Part shown: positions 1-8,858 of the stretch, piece by piece
Layout: each line of letters starts with the position of its first letter
How positions within the stretch are numbered: position 1 is the first letter of the stretch
DNA from: Marmoricola sp.
GTDB lineage: Bacteria > Actinomycetota > Actinomycetes > Propionibacteriales > Nocardioidaceae
DNA: 64,000 bases
Reading direction: 5' to 3'
Assembly (NCBI GenBank): GCA_025964775.1
Contig: JAOPYE010000028.1
Span: forward strand, 24,860 to 88,859
The notes under the pieces: model-generated
The model's database searches: none
Told to the model about the DNA's origin: nothing
The model's input: only the letters and a program-made list of their open reading frames with translations
Translations under genes and position numbers: made by a program

Positions 1-20
1 CGGCCGCGCAGGGCGTTCAT
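1..20 (-). CDS. Start of an unidentified gene, cut by the left edge
   Basis: The reverse complement of bases 17-20 is ATGA, so an ATG at base 20 overlaps the TGA stop of the amidohydrolase by 4 nt. Every junction upstream in this operon has the same overlap, so a further co-translated gene most likely begins here. Only six codons (M-N-A-L-R-G) are inside the window and give no hint of function. Confidence 0.5.
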
Positions 21-1243
21 CGGGGCACCTGCTCGAGGTCGATCTCGCGTCCGCCCTTGACGACCAGGACGGCGCGGTCCGCGTCGCCGAGGAGGTCTCG
101 CGCAGTCCGGGCGTCGAAGACGGCGAAGGTCGCAGGAGCTCCCTCGACCACGGCGTGGTCCGTCAGGCCGACCGCGACGGCCGCGCGGTCGGTGATCATC
201 TCGACGACGGTGTCGGTTTCGGCCAGCGAGCCGAAGTGGCACAGCGCGGCGAGCAGGCTCGCGGTCTCGGTGATCCGTCCACGTCCGAAGGGCGTGAACG
301 GATTCTGGACGTTGTTCGTCGCCAGGGCGACGTTCACCCCGGCCTCGAGGAGCAGCCGGACCGGGGTCAAGCCCCGCCGCGGTGCCACCTGGTCGGCTCG
401 ACCGTTCAAGAAGACATCGGTGGCCGGGAGGGCAACCACGCTGATCCCCGCCTGCGCGATCAGGTCCGCGATCGCGCACGCTCGTGCCGGTTCGACCGAG
501 CCGAGCGACGTCAGGTGCCCTACGGTGACCCGGCCCTGAAGACCGCGGGCGATGGTGCGCTCAGCGACGCCGATGATGTCGAGCTGGTCGGGGTCGTCGG
601 AGAAGTCGAGGTGGAAGTCGAGCGGTCTGCCGGTCCGCTCCGCGAGGTCGAACGCGAGGTCGAGGTGCTCGCCCGGGTCGTCGTCGGCGTACGGGATCCC
701 GCCGACCACGTCGGCACCGAGCTCGATCGCCGAGCAGAACAGGGCACGGGCCGTGCGTTGTGAGGTCAGGCCCTCCTGGGGGAACGCCACGACCTGCAGG
801 TCGAGGAAGTCCCGGACCTCCTCGCGCAGTGCCAGGATCGCCTCCACCGCAGTCAGGCCGAGGACATCGTCGAACTCGACGTGCGCCCGCACGGTGGTGA
901 CTCCACAGCCCATCGCGGCCCGGATCAGCCGCAGTGACCGGGTACGGATATCGGCGGGCGTGAAGGTGCTCTTGAGCTGCGAGGTCAGCGCGATGGCGTC
1001 GGCGAGCGAAGTTGCTTCGCGCGGCATCCGATCGAGCAGGTACGCCTTCTCCAGGTGCAGGTGCGCCTCGACCAGACCGGGGAGTACGAGCGCGCCTGCC
1101 AGGTCGACGTCGGGATGCTCGCACTCGGACGCACCGATCTGCACGATCCGGCCGTCGGCGACGTGCAGGTCGCACAGGTCGGCACGTCCGCGCAGACGCG
1201 CCCGGCCGAAGATGCGGGCCTGCGGCGACCGCCCGGTTGTCAT
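17..1243 (-). CDS. Cytosine-deaminase-like amidohydrolase
   Basis: A 408-residue member of the amidohydrolase superfamily, resembling the cytosine deaminase / N-isopropylammelide hydrolase branch, which hydrolyses C-N bonds in N-heterocycles or amides with a single metal ion. Metal-binding features are the HLH pair (H61, H63) followed by E65, then H211 in DFHLDF and H243 in VGHLTS. Where cytosine deaminases carry the metal-ligand and catalytic Asp near residue 310, this protein has ATNNVQNPF, so that residue reads as Asn. This could mark a distinct subfamily with another substrate. The ATG at 1243 was chosen because it overlaps the stop of the upstream gene (ATGA); a longer open frame continues upstream but lies inside that gene. 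It is the penultimate visible gene of the carboxylase/allophanate operon. The exact substrate is unknown. Confidence 0.82.
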   Translation of the reverse strand: MTTGRSPQARIFGRARLRGRADLCDLHVADGRIVQIGASECEHPDVDLAGALVLPGLVEAHLHLEKAYLLDRMPREATSLADAIALTSQLKSTFTPADIRTRSLRLIRAAMGCGVTTVRAHVEFDDVLGLTAVEAILALREEVRDFLDLQVVAFPQEGLTSQRTARALFCSAIELGADVVGGIPYADDDPGEHLDLAFDLAERTGRPLDFHLDFSDDPDQLDIIGVAERTIARGLQGRVTVGHLTSLGSVEPARACAIADLIAQAGISVVALPATDVFLNGRADQVAPRRGLTPVRLLLEAGVNVALATNNVQNPFTPFGRGRITETASLLAALCHFGSLAETDTVVEMITDRAAVAVGLTDHAVVEGAPATFAVFDARTARDLLGDADRAVLVVKGGREIDLEQVPR

Positions 1244-1986
1244 GTCGTCCGTGTCCCGGCCAGTGCGAAGAGCGAGCCCCAACCCTGCGGGGCACCTCCG
1301 GCGTACCCGGCCAGCTCGAGGCCGTGCCACACGGCGAGGGCCACGGAGTCGAGGACCGGGAGCCCGAGCCGGCGCTCCCACTCCTCGACGCGATCGGCTC
1401 CGGCGAGGTTCGTGCAGAAGACGGTGATCGCGTCGGGTCGCGCTTCCGCGACCTCGAAGACCGCCGTCTCGACCGTGTCCGGTTCGATCAGGCTCAGCTC
1501 CCAGTTCGACCCGGTCGCGGCGACGGCGGACGAGGAGATCACCTCGATGCCTTCCCCGGCGAGCGTCATCACCACGGCGGCGTGCATGTCCGGCGGGTAC
1601 GGCGTGACCAGCCCCAACGTACGAGCACCGCTGCGTCGAAGCGCCTCGAGCAGCGCCAGGGTCGCGGTCGTCGACGGCACCCCGGTGCGCTCGGTGATCG
1701 CCGCGCACAGGGCCCGGTCGTCGGGGATCCCGCGCCAGCCACCCGACGTGCCGCTCCAGACGATCACCTCGGCACGAGCATCGGCGAGCAGGTCGGCTGC
1801 GGCCAGGATCCCGGCGGGATCGAACTGGTCGGCCGCCGCGAGTCCCACGTCGACGACGCGGAAGCGCGAGAAGTGCGCGCTCACCCCACTGACCCCGGCC
1901 ACCATCGCCGAGGTGAGTGGTTCCAGTCGGGTGTTCGACGACGGCGTGAGCACGCCGAGGATGGTGCGGTCGCTGGACGCCGTCAT
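1240..1986 (-). CDS. Asp/Glu racemase-fold enzyme of the arylmalonate decarboxylase / maleate isomerase group
   Basis: A 248-residue cytosolic protein of the maleate isomerase / arylmalonate decarboxylase family. Racemases and maleate isomerases use two cysteines, one in each half. Here the first position is glycine (G79 in SGTS, followed by T80 and S81) and only the second cysteine is kept (C191 in VFCTNL), with Y130 in between. This G-T-S, Tyr and single-Cys arrangement matches what is known of arylmalonate decarboxylase (Gly74-Thr75-Ser76, Tyr126, Cys188), so decarboxylation of a malonate-like or N-carboxy substrate is more likely than racemisation. It overlaps both neighbours by 4 nt (ATGA) between allophanate hydrolase and the amidohydrolase. 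The natural substrate is not evident. Confidence 0.8.
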   Translation of the reverse strand: MTASSDRTILGVLTPSSNTRLEPLTSAMVAGVSGVSAHFSRFRVVDVGLAAADQFDPAGILAAADLLADARAEVIVWSGTSGGWRGIPDDRALCAAITERTGVPSTTATLALLEALRRSGARTLGLVTPYPPDMHAAVVMTLAGEGIEVISSSAVAATGSNWELSLIEPDTVETAVFEVAEARPDAITVFCTNLAGADRVEEWERRLGLPVLDSVALAVWHGLELAGYAGGAPQGWGSLFALAGTRTT

Positions 1987-3671
1987 CGGGGGCCGGCCAG
2001 GTAGGCACGCCAGCCACCGAACCCGGTGATGTCCTGCGCTGTCTCCAGCGCGACGGGCTCGACCAGGAACCCGGAGACCGAGCGACCGTCGTCGAGACGG
2101 ACCTGGCCGATCGCCATCGGCGCCGGCAGGCCGGCCACGAACGTGCCGAACCCGACGGCCGGCAACCGCCAGACCTCACCGGCGATCGAGGCACCGTCCT
2201 CGGGTCCGTTCTCTGGGACCCGGACCAGGCCAGGCTTGGGTGGCACCGTGTCCAGCGCGTACAGCCGGTACGACGCTTCGGTCCGCACCTGGGCGACGAG
2301 GGAGCCACCCGCCACGACGAGCTGTGCGTTGAGCGGCTGCCCGGACAGGTGGGCGCCGGCGACGAAGATGTCGATGGTGCGGTTCGCGAAGCGGCCGGCA
2401 AGCTCGGCCAGCGAGCGGTCGGAGAACGCCGGACCCGAGAGCATCACTCCGAACGGAAGCCCCTCGACGAACCCGGCCGGGACTGCGAGGGCAGCGAAGT
2501 CCAGCAGGTTGGCGAAGTTGGTGAACCGTCCCAGGCGCGCGTTCGTGCCGAGCGGGTCCGCTGCGACCTCGGCCAGGGCGGGGTGGAACGTGGTGGTCGG
2601 GGTCAACAGGGCGTCGTAGTCGCCGAGAGCTTCGCGCGCCGCAGCGCCGAGAGTAGCCAACCGGGTCGTGTCGGCAGCCCAGTCGGCCGCGGTCTTGTCC
2701 TTCGCCCCGAGAATGATCGCCGCGACGGTGGGATCGAGCTCGGTTCCGATCAGGTCCAGGTGCTTCTCGAGGTGAGCTCCCACGGCGGCGTAGCGCTCGG
2801 CCACGAAGGCGCCGTCGTACAGCAGCGTCGCAGCCTCGAGCAACGCCGCGATGTCGACCTCGACGATCTCGGCGCCGACCTCGGCGAACCGCGCGACCGC
2901 AGCACCGAACGCCTCGCGCCAGCCCTCCGCGAGGCCGTCCAGGTAGCACGCCGTCGGGACCGCGATCCGCGGTCGGGATGGCGTCGTCCGCCCCGGGGAG
3001 GCAGCCCGCGACAGCGGGTCCGCGACGTCCACCCCCTCCATCACCTCCGCGGCGGCCCGTGCGAGCGCGAGGTCCCGTGCGAAGGTGGTCACGCAGTCGA
3101 TCGAGCGACAGGCGGGCACGACCCCGGTCAGCGGGATCAGTCCGCGGGTCGGCTTGACGCCGACGACCCCGTTCAGGGCCGCGGGGACCCGTCCTGATCC
3201 GGCTGTGTCGGTGCCCAGCGCCAGGTCGACGATCCCGAGCGCGACGGCCACCGCAGACCCCGAGGAGGATCCGCCGGAGATCCTCAGCGCGTCCCAGGCG
3301 TTCCTCACGGCGCCGTATGGACTGCGGGTCCCGACCAGGCCGGTCGCGAACTGGTCCATGTTGGTCTTGCCGATCACGACGGCCCCGGCTGCGCGCAACC
3401 GGGCGACGCACGTGGCGTCGACCTCCGGCCGGTGCACGAACGACGGGCTCCCTGCGGTGGTCGGCAGGCCGGCGACGTCGATGTTGTCCTTCACCGCGAC
3501 CAGCACGCCCGCCAGCGGGAGCGACGGATCCACCAGCGCGGCCTCGGCCAGGACGTCGTCGAGGTCGCGCAGGGTGATCCACAGCTCGGGGCGGTCGACC
3601 GCATCGATCCGGGCATACGCAGCGCGGACCCGCTCGTGGGTTCGCTCTGGCATGCTCTCTGGGGCGTTCAC
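1983..3671 (-). CDS. atzF: Allophanate hydrolase
   Basis: A 562-residue amidase-signature enzyme that hydrolyses allophanate to two ammonia and two CO2, the last step of ATP-dependent urea or guanidine assimilation. The N-terminal amidase domain shows the Ser-cisSer-Lys triad: K61 in VAVKDN, S136 in the GGSSSG loop and S159 in TDTAGSGRVPA. After about residue 450 comes the extra C-terminal domain typical of full-length allophanate hydrolases (GGSLVAQVRTEASYRLYAL through GFGGWRAY), which completes decarboxylation. The length is normal for AtzF. The ATG at 3671 overlaps the stop of the carboxylase gene (ATGA), so the two enzymes are translationally coupled. No active-site residue is missing. 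Confidence 0.93.
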   Translation of the reverse strand: MNAPESMPERTHERVRAAYARIDAVDRPELWITLRDLDDVLAEAALVDPSLPLAGVLVAVKDNIDVAGLPTTAGSPSFVHRPEVDATCVARLRAAGAVVIGKTNMDQFATGLVGTRSPYGAVRNAWDALRISGGSSSGSAVAVALGIVDLALGTDTAGSGRVPAALNGVVGVKPTRGLIPLTGVVPACRSIDCVTTFARDLALARAAAEVMEGVDVADPLSRAASPGRTTPSRPRIAVPTACYLDGLAEGWREAFGAAVARFAEVGAEIVEVDIAALLEAATLLYDGAFVAERYAAVGAHLEKHLDLIGTELDPTVAAIILGAKDKTAADWAADTTRLATLGAAAREALGDYDALLTPTTTFHPALAEVAADPLGTNARLGRFTNFANLLDFAALAVPAGFVEGLPFGVMLSGPAFSDRSLAELAGRFANRTIDIFVAGAHLSGQPLNAQLVVAGGSLVAQVRTEASYRLYALDTVPPKPGLVRVPENGPEDGASIAGEVWRLPAVGFGTFVAGLPAPMAIGQVRLDDGRSVSGFLVEPVALETAQDITGFGGWRAYLAGPR

Positions 3672-6600
3672 GGCTTCACCGCGGCGAGGACCTGGCCCGC
3701 CGACACCTGGTCACCCGGCTTCACGTAGACCTCGACCAGGGTTCCCTTCACCGGTGCTCCCACCTTCGCCTCCATCTTCATCGCCTCCACGGACAGGATC
3801 GGGTCGCCCTCGGCGACCTCGTCCCCGGCAAGCGCGGTCGTCTGCCAGACGGTTGCCGTGTACGGCGCCGTGACCGCGACCGCGCCGGGAGGCACCTCGA
3901 TCGGGAGCGCGGCTGCCGGCGGCGGCTCGTCACGCCGGTCGAACTCGCCGGACGCGCGCCACCGCTCCTTCTCGGCTTCGAAGGCAGTCGACTGCCGGTC
4001 CCGGAAGGCACCGATCGCCTCGGCGTTCGCGGCCAGGAAGGCGTTGTGCCCGGCCAGCGAGAACGTGCCCTCCTCGGTCTCGAAGACTCCGCGGCCGGCG
4101 TCCGTCTCGGCCCTCAGCTCGAGCAGCTCGTCGGCCGTCACGGGGTACCACTCGATGCGGTCGAAGAACCGGAGGGCCCACGGGTTCTCGGCGAAGAGCC
4201 CGCCGCGCCGGAACCGGTTCCAGATCTGCACGGTGCGGCCGACGAACTGGTAGCCGCCGGGCCCTTCCATGCCGTAGATGCAGAGGTACGCGCCGCCGAT
4301 GCCGACCGAGTTCTCCGCGGTCCAGGTCCGTGCGGGGTTGTACTTCGTGGTCACCAGGCGGTGCCGAGGGTCGAGCGGCGTGGCCACCGGGGCACCGAGG
4401 TAGACGTCGCCTAGTCCCAGCACCAGGTACTGCGCATCGAACACCGTCCCGTAGACGTCGTCGACCGAGTCCAGGCCGTTGATGCGGCGGATGAACTCGA
4501 TGTTCCACGGACACCAGGGGGCGTCGTCGCGGACCCCGGACATGTAGCGCTCGATCGCCAGCCGGGTCGCCGGGTCGTCCCAGCTCAACGGCAGCCGGAC
4601 CCGGCGCGACGGCACCACCAGCTCATGACTGGGGGGAACCTCGTCCTCGAGCTCGATGAGGATCCGGGTCAGGTCCCTGGCCCGCAGCACCGAGGAGTCG
4701 GTGTGGATCTGCAACGAGCGGATACCGGGGGTGATGTCGAGGATGCCGTCGGGCCGGTCCGCCTCCAGGGTCTGCTGGAGCGCGTGCACCCGCATCCGCA
4801 ACGCCAGGTCGAGCACCATCGGCCCGTACTCGACCAGGACGTTGTCGTCGCCGTCCCGGCGGTACGTCACGGCCGGGCGCCCGTCGCGATCCTCGAGCCG
4901 GGCCAGGACGCCGTCGTCACCGTCACCTCCGCAGGACACCACCCGGGCCGAGTTGCGGTGCTCGACCAGGCCGGCGGCGTCGCGCTCGCGCACGGGCACG
5001 AACCTGAGCCGGTCGCCGGGGGAGAGCTGCCCCAGCTTCCACAGCTCGCCGCTGGCAACCACGGCGGGACAGACGAACCCACCGAGCGAGGGACCGTCCG
5101 GACCCAGGATGATCGGGGTGTCACCGGTGAAGTCGATCGCCCCGACGGCGTACGGGGTGTCGTGGATGTTCGACGGGTGCAGCCCCGCCTCGCCGCCGTC
5201 CGGGCGCGCCCACGTCGGTTTGGGCCCGATCAGGCGGATGCCGGTCCGGGCCGAATTGTGGTGCACCTCGTAGTCGGTGGCATAAAGGGTGTCGATGTCG
5301 GCCCGGGTGAAGAATTCAGGAGCCGCGTGCGGTCCTTCGGTGACGCCGATCTGCCAGGTCCGGGTCAGTGCCGGCCGGCGCTCGGCCGGCGTCGGGCCAC
5401 CGGCGGCGTCCGGGGTGGAATGGGTGCCCGGTCGCAGGACGTCGCCGGCCAGCAGCGCCCGGCCGCCGTGTCCGCCGAAGCCGCCGAGGGTGAAGGTCGC
5501 CGCGCTGCCGAGGTAGGAGGGGACATCGAGACCGCCGCGCACCGCCAGGTACGCGCGCAGCCCGGGTCCGGTCGTCGTACCGAGGGCGAGCGTCGCTCCG
5601 GCAGCGAGCTCGACCGGTTCCCAGCAGGGCACCTCGAGGCCGTCGACGGTCACGGTGAGCGGCGCGCCGGTGACGCAGACGACCGACGGAGCGGAGAAGC
5701 GCAGGACCACGCCACCGGAGGTGACCTCCAGGGCCGGCGTGCCCGCCGGGTTGCCGACGGCCAGGTTGGCCTCGCCGAACGAGACCGGGTCGAACGCGCC
5801 GCTGGGGGGTACCCCGACGTGCCAGTAGCCGAGTCGGCCGGGCAGGTCCTGCACCGTGGTGAACGGGCCGGCGGCCACGACGTCGATGCGCGGGTCCGGG
5901 TCGGTCACGCTCGCCAGGGTCGTTGTCGAGTGAACCGCATCGCGGAGCTCGCGATGTCGGGTGAGCGAGCGCAGCAGACCGAGATTGGTGACAATGCCGT
6001 CGACCCGGCTCGCGCCCAGCGCGTCCGCGAGCCGGTCCAGCGCCGCATCCCGGGTCGGCCCCCGGGCGATCACCTTGGCCAGCATCGGGTCGTAGAAGGG
6101 CGACACGTCGTACCCGGTCTCGACGAACCCGTCGATGCGGACCCCGGGCAGCGCCGGACTGCCGTCGCCGGGACTCCCGTATCCCGGGAAGGCAGCCCTG
6201 GTGACGAGGCCGGAGGACGGGAGCGAGTCCTTGCCCGGGTCCTCGGCGTACACCCGCGCCTCGACGGCATGGCCGTCCGGGAGCCAGGCCCGGCTGAAGA
6301 CCTCGTCCTCGACGACGGAGTCGCGGGCCAACCGCAGCATGAGCTCGACGAGGTCGACGCCGTACACCTCCTCGGTCACCGGGTGCTCGACCTGGAGACG
6401 GGTGTTCACCTCGAGGAAGGCCGCCTCCTCACGCAGCGGGTCGTAGACGAACTCGACCGTGCCGGCGCCCCGGTAGTCGACTGAAGCCAGCAGGTCCCGC
6501 GCCGAGGAGTGCAGCAGTTCCCGCACCGGGTTCGGGAGCGATGGTGCCGGAGCCTCCTCGATCACCTTCTGGTTGCGCCTTTGCAGCGAGCAGTCACGGT

Positions 6601-7282
6601 CGCCGATCACCGCGACCCGGCCCGCACCGTCCCCGAAGAGCTGGACCTCCACGTGCCGCGCCGGTCGCACCAGGCGTTCGACGAAGACTCCGGCAGATCC
6701 GAAGTTTCGCTCCGCGAGGCCGGCGACCCGCTCGAACGCAGCTCGTACCTCGTCGAGGTCCGTGCAGGCCTGGAGCCCGATGCCGCCGCCGCCGCTGGTC
6801 GCCTTCACCATCACCGGCAGCCCGATGATCGCTGCGGCAGCGACCGCCTCCTCGGCACTGCCGAGCAGGTGACTGCCGGCCAGCAGGGGTACGCCGGCCT
6901 TCTCCGCGAGCATCCGGGCCGTGTGCTTCTCACCGAAGGCCAGGATCTGGTCGGCCGTCGGGCCTGCGAAGCTCAGCCCGGCCGCCTCCACGTCCCGGAC
7001 GAAGGCCGCGCTCTCGGAGAGGAAGCCGTACCCGGGATGGATGACCCTCGCCCCGGAGGCCAGCGCAGCCTCGATGATCAGGTCGCCGCGCAGGTAGGAC
7101 TCAGCCGCGGGCGCCGGCCCCAGCCGGATCGCCTGGTCGGCTTCGCGGACGTGCGGTGCCGCCCGGTCGGCATCGGAGAACACGGCGACCGTGCGGATCC
7201 CGAGCCGGTGCGCGGTGCGGATCACCCGTCGTGCGATCTCGCCCCGGTTCGCGATCAGGACGGTGCTGGCTTCTGGGGTCAC
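3668..7282 (-). CDS. Biotin-dependent urea/guanidine carboxylase
   Basis: A 1204-residue enzyme that carboxylates urea or guanidine using ATP, bicarbonate and biotin. In order: an N-terminal biotin carboxylase domain (ANRGEIARRVIR near the start, the SGGGGIGLQ ATP-grasp loop, EVNTRLQVEHPVTEE), then carboxyltransferase halves of the KipA/AHS2 type (from about residue 475, FTTVQDLPGRLGYW) and KipI/AHS1 type (about 820-1060), and a C-terminal biotinyl domain with the acceptor motif EAMKME. This is the classical urea carboxylase layout and length. The GTG at 7282 was preferred because it overlaps the upstream stop (GTGA) and places the ANRGEI motif near residue 10. With two DUF1989 genes directly upstream, family knowledge favours guanidine as substrate over urea; the sequence alone does not settle this. 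Confidence 0.92.
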   Translation of the reverse strand: MTPEASTVLIANRGEIARRVIRTAHRLGIRTVAVFSDADRAAPHVREADQAIRLGPAPAAESYLRGDLIIEAALASGARVIHPGYGFLSESAAFVRDVEAAGLSFAGPTADQILAFGEKHTARMLAEKAGVPLLAGSHLLGSAEEAVAAAAIIGLPVMVKATSGGGGIGLQACTDLDEVRAAFERVAGLAERNFGSAGVFVERLVRPARHVEVQLFGDGAGRVAVIGDRDCSLQRRNQKVIEEAPAPSLPNPVRELLHSSARDLLASVDYRGAGTVEFVYDPLREEAAFLEVNTRLQVEHPVTEEVYGVDLVELMLRLARDSVVEDEVFSRAWLPDGHAVEARVYAEDPGKDSLPSSGLVTRAAFPGYGSPGDGSPALPGVRIDGFVETGYDVSPFYDPMLAKVIARGPTRDAALDRLADALGASRVDGIVTNLGLLRSLTRHRELRDAVHSTTTLASVTDPDPRIDVVAAGPFTTVQDLPGRLGYWHVGVPPSGAFDPVSFGEANLAVGNPAGTPALEVTSGGVVLRFSAPSVVCVTGAPLTVTVDGLEVPCWEPVELAAGATLALGTTTGPGLRAYLAVRGGLDVPSYLGSAATFTLGGFGGHGGRALLAGDVLRPGTHSTPDAAGGPTPAERRPALTRTWQIGVTEGPHAAPEFFTRADIDTLYATDYEVHHNSARTGIRLIGPKPTWARPDGGEAGLHPSNIHDTPYAVGAIDFTGDTPIILGPDGPSLGGFVCPAVVASGELWKLGQLSPGDRLRFVPVRERDAAGLVEHRNSARVVSCGGDGDDGVLARLEDRDGRPAVTYRRDGDDNVLVEYGPMVLDLALRMRVHALQQTLEADRPDGILDITPGIRSLQIHTDSSVLRARDLTRILIELEDEVPPSHELVVPSRRVRLPLSWDDPATRLAIERYMSGVRDDAPWCPWNIEFIRRINGLDSVDDVYGTVFDAQYLVLGLGDVYLGAPVATPLDPRHRLVTTKYNPARTWTAENSVGIGGAYLCIYGMEGPGGYQFVGRTVQIWNRFRRGGLFAENPWALRFFDRIEWYPVTADELLELRAETDAGRGVFETEEGTFSLAGHNAFLAANAEAIGAFRDRQSTAFEAEKERWRASGEFDRRDEPPPAAALPIEVPPGAVAVTAPYTATVWQTTALAGDEVAEGDPILSVEAMKMEAKVGAPVKGTLVEVYVKPGDQVSAGQVLAAVKP

Positions 7283-7977
7283 GAAGGCTCCACGACGATC
7301 ATCCGCAGCGGTGTCGGGTTGAAGTCGTTGCACGGGTTGTTCATCTGCGGGCAGTTGGAGACGAGCACCAGGACGTCCATCTCGGCGCGGACCGCCACCC
7401 GGCGCCCGGGGGCCGAGAGACCGTCCACGATGCCGAGGGCGCCGTCGGTCTCGACCGGGACGTTCATGAACCAGTTGAGGTTCGAGACCAGGTCCCGCAC
7501 CCCCAGCCCGTGACGTGAGGCCTCGGCGAGGAAGTTCTCCCGGCACCCGTGGTGGTACATCACGTGGTGCCCGTAGCGCAGCGTGTTGGATTCCTTGCTG
7601 CAGGCGCCGCCGATGGTGTCGTGCCGGTCGATCTCGTTGCCGACCACCGTCATCAGGGGTCGGCCCTCGCTGCTGCGCAGGACGGTCCCCGTCGAGACGT
7701 AGGCGTTCTGCTCCCACGTCAGGGTGTCCGGGACGCTGTACCGCTCCTCGTGGTCGGCCGTGTTGTACATCAGGCAGTCCCCGGACTGGTTGCCTCCGAC
7801 ATCCACGATGGTCAGCACCTGGCCGGCCGCGACCACGCCGGACCAGGGGGCGTTGGGCGGCACCCGCTCGTCGAGCACCACGAGTCCGGGCACCAGGCTC
7901 TGCGCCCAGTCCAGCTCGGAGCCAGCGGCGAACGAGGCGCCGACCGGCACCGTGGAGCTGATCATCGTCATCGTCAC
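7279..7977 (-). CDS. DUF1989 protein, UAAP2/CgdB-like subunit of carboxyguanidine deiminase
   Basis: A 232-residue protein of the urea-carboxylase-associated family 2 (DUF1989). Proteins of this pair, long annotated as urea-amidolyase-associated, have been shown in guanidine-assimilation operons to form the carboxyguanidine deiminase CgdAB, which turns carboxyguanidine into allophanate and ammonia. Cysteines that fit a metal or catalytic role are in GGACSKESN and NCPQMNNPCNDFNPTP; the latter block is a hallmark of the family's C-terminus. The GTG at 7977 overlaps the stop of the preceding gene (GTGA) and is preferred; in-frame ATG codons follow at 7971 and 7965. It is encoded between its presumed partner and the carboxylase. 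Confidence 0.85.
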   Translation of the reverse strand: MTMTMISSTVPVGASFAAGSELDWAQSLVPGLVVLDERVPPNAPWSGVVAAGQVLTIVDVGGNQSGDCLMYNTADHEERYSVPDTLTWEQNAYVSTGTVLRSSEGRPLMTVVGNEIDRHDTIGGACSKESNTLRYGHHVMYHHGCRENFLAEASRHGLGVRDLVSNLNWFMNVPVETDGALGIVDGLSAPGRRVAVRAEMDVLVLVSNCPQMNNPCNDFNPTPLRMIVVEPS

Positions 7978-8786
7978 AGTCCTCTGGCTTCGGCGTAGTC
8001 GATGGTGTTCAGGTAGGCGCGCTCGAGCTCCGGTGCCGTGCCGAACCTGGCGTCGGTGGGCCCGGTGGCGCGGCCGCGCCAGGCATGCACGTGCAGCGGT
8101 CCGACGACGTAGTCCGTGCGTGGATCGAGCGGATGCGCGACGTTGGCGACCAGCACGAGGAGCGGCAGTTCGGCGACGAGCTCGACGTACGTCCGGGCGC
8201 CGGCGCTTCCCTGCCAGCCCAGCTGCCCGTCGGAGTCGACGCGGACGCCCTGGAACAACGAGATGCTCGGTGGCAGGTCGCGGCGGCCGAGGCCGTGCTT
8301 GGCTGCCGCCTTGACGAGCAGACCACGCCCCGAGGGTGTGGGGCCTTCGGGCCGGGAGTCGCCGTACTTGCGCTCGTTCCAGGCGTCCGTCGAGGTGCCG
8401 CAGAAGGCGTCGTGCCGGCCGGACGTGTCGGCCACGATGCTCGCGAGCACCCGGCCGTCGCCGGAGAGCAGCGGGTGACCGGCGCCGAGGTAGGCCTGCC
8501 ACGGGATCTTCTGGGTGTCGGCGACGTTGAGCCGTTCGGTCGGTTCGAGCGCGTTGTAGACGACGAGGTTGGCGCAGGCGTTCCCGGTCGGGTCGTCGAA
8601 ACGGATCCGCGTGCCCCGGGCAACCACCTTGTGGGTGTAGCCCCCCGGCGCCACGACCTCGCCCCAGACCAGGGACGCCGGGTCGGTGCCGGCCGGGGCG
8701 AACGGGCTCGAGGAGGCGGGGAGGTACGGCATCCACTCGGTGCTCTGGCCGCCTTGGGCGCGGGCATCCGAACGCGCGTTCAACAC
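7974..8786 (-). CDS. DUF1989 protein, UAAP1/CgdA-like subunit of carboxyguanidine deiminase
   Basis: First gene of the carboxylase operon, about 270 residues if started at the GTG at 8786. It is the partner of the following DUF1989 protein and shares the fold (FDDPTGNACANLVVYN, VADTSGRHDAFCGTS, PHVHAW-like end). By family knowledge it forms the heteromeric carboxyguanidine deiminase with that protein; the older name is urea-carboxylase-associated protein 1. The start is uncertain: the frame is open to a TTG at 8897, GTG 8786 and TTG 8783 are adjacent, and an ATG lies at 8732; none has a strong ribosome binding site. The similarity of this family normally begins near PFAPAGTDP, so all the candidates keep the whole domain. 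Confidence 0.82.
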   Translation of the reverse strand: MLNARSDARAQGGQSTEWMPYLPASSSPFAPAGTDPASLVWGEVVAPGGYTHKVVARGTRIRFDDPTGNACANLVVYNALEPTERLNVADTQKIPWQAYLGAGHPLLSGDGRVLASIVADTSGRHDAFCGTSTDAWNERKYGDSRPEGPTPSGRGLLVKAAAKHGLGRRDLPPSISLFQGVRVDSDGQLGWQGSAGARTYVELVAELPLLVLVANVAHPLDPRTDYVVGPLHVHAWRGRATGPTDARFGTAPELERAYLNTIDYAEARGL

Positions 8787-8858
8787 GGTGTCCGTCGTGT
8801 GCTGATCCCGTGGTGCCGACAACGCCACCGACCCCCTCCTCGCCCGAAGGCGACTATT

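Noticed and set aside
1012..2029. Long plus-strand open frames over the amidohydrolase and racemase-like genes
   Set aside because: They are high-GC mirror frames: Arg/Pro/Ala-rich, without domain character, and fully inside well-supported minus-strand genes.
4625..6484. A 619-codon plus-strand frame inside the carboxylase gene
   Set aside because: It is a mirror frame of the biotin carboxylase/carboxyltransferase; the composition is Arg/Asp/Gly-biased and no motif is recognisable.
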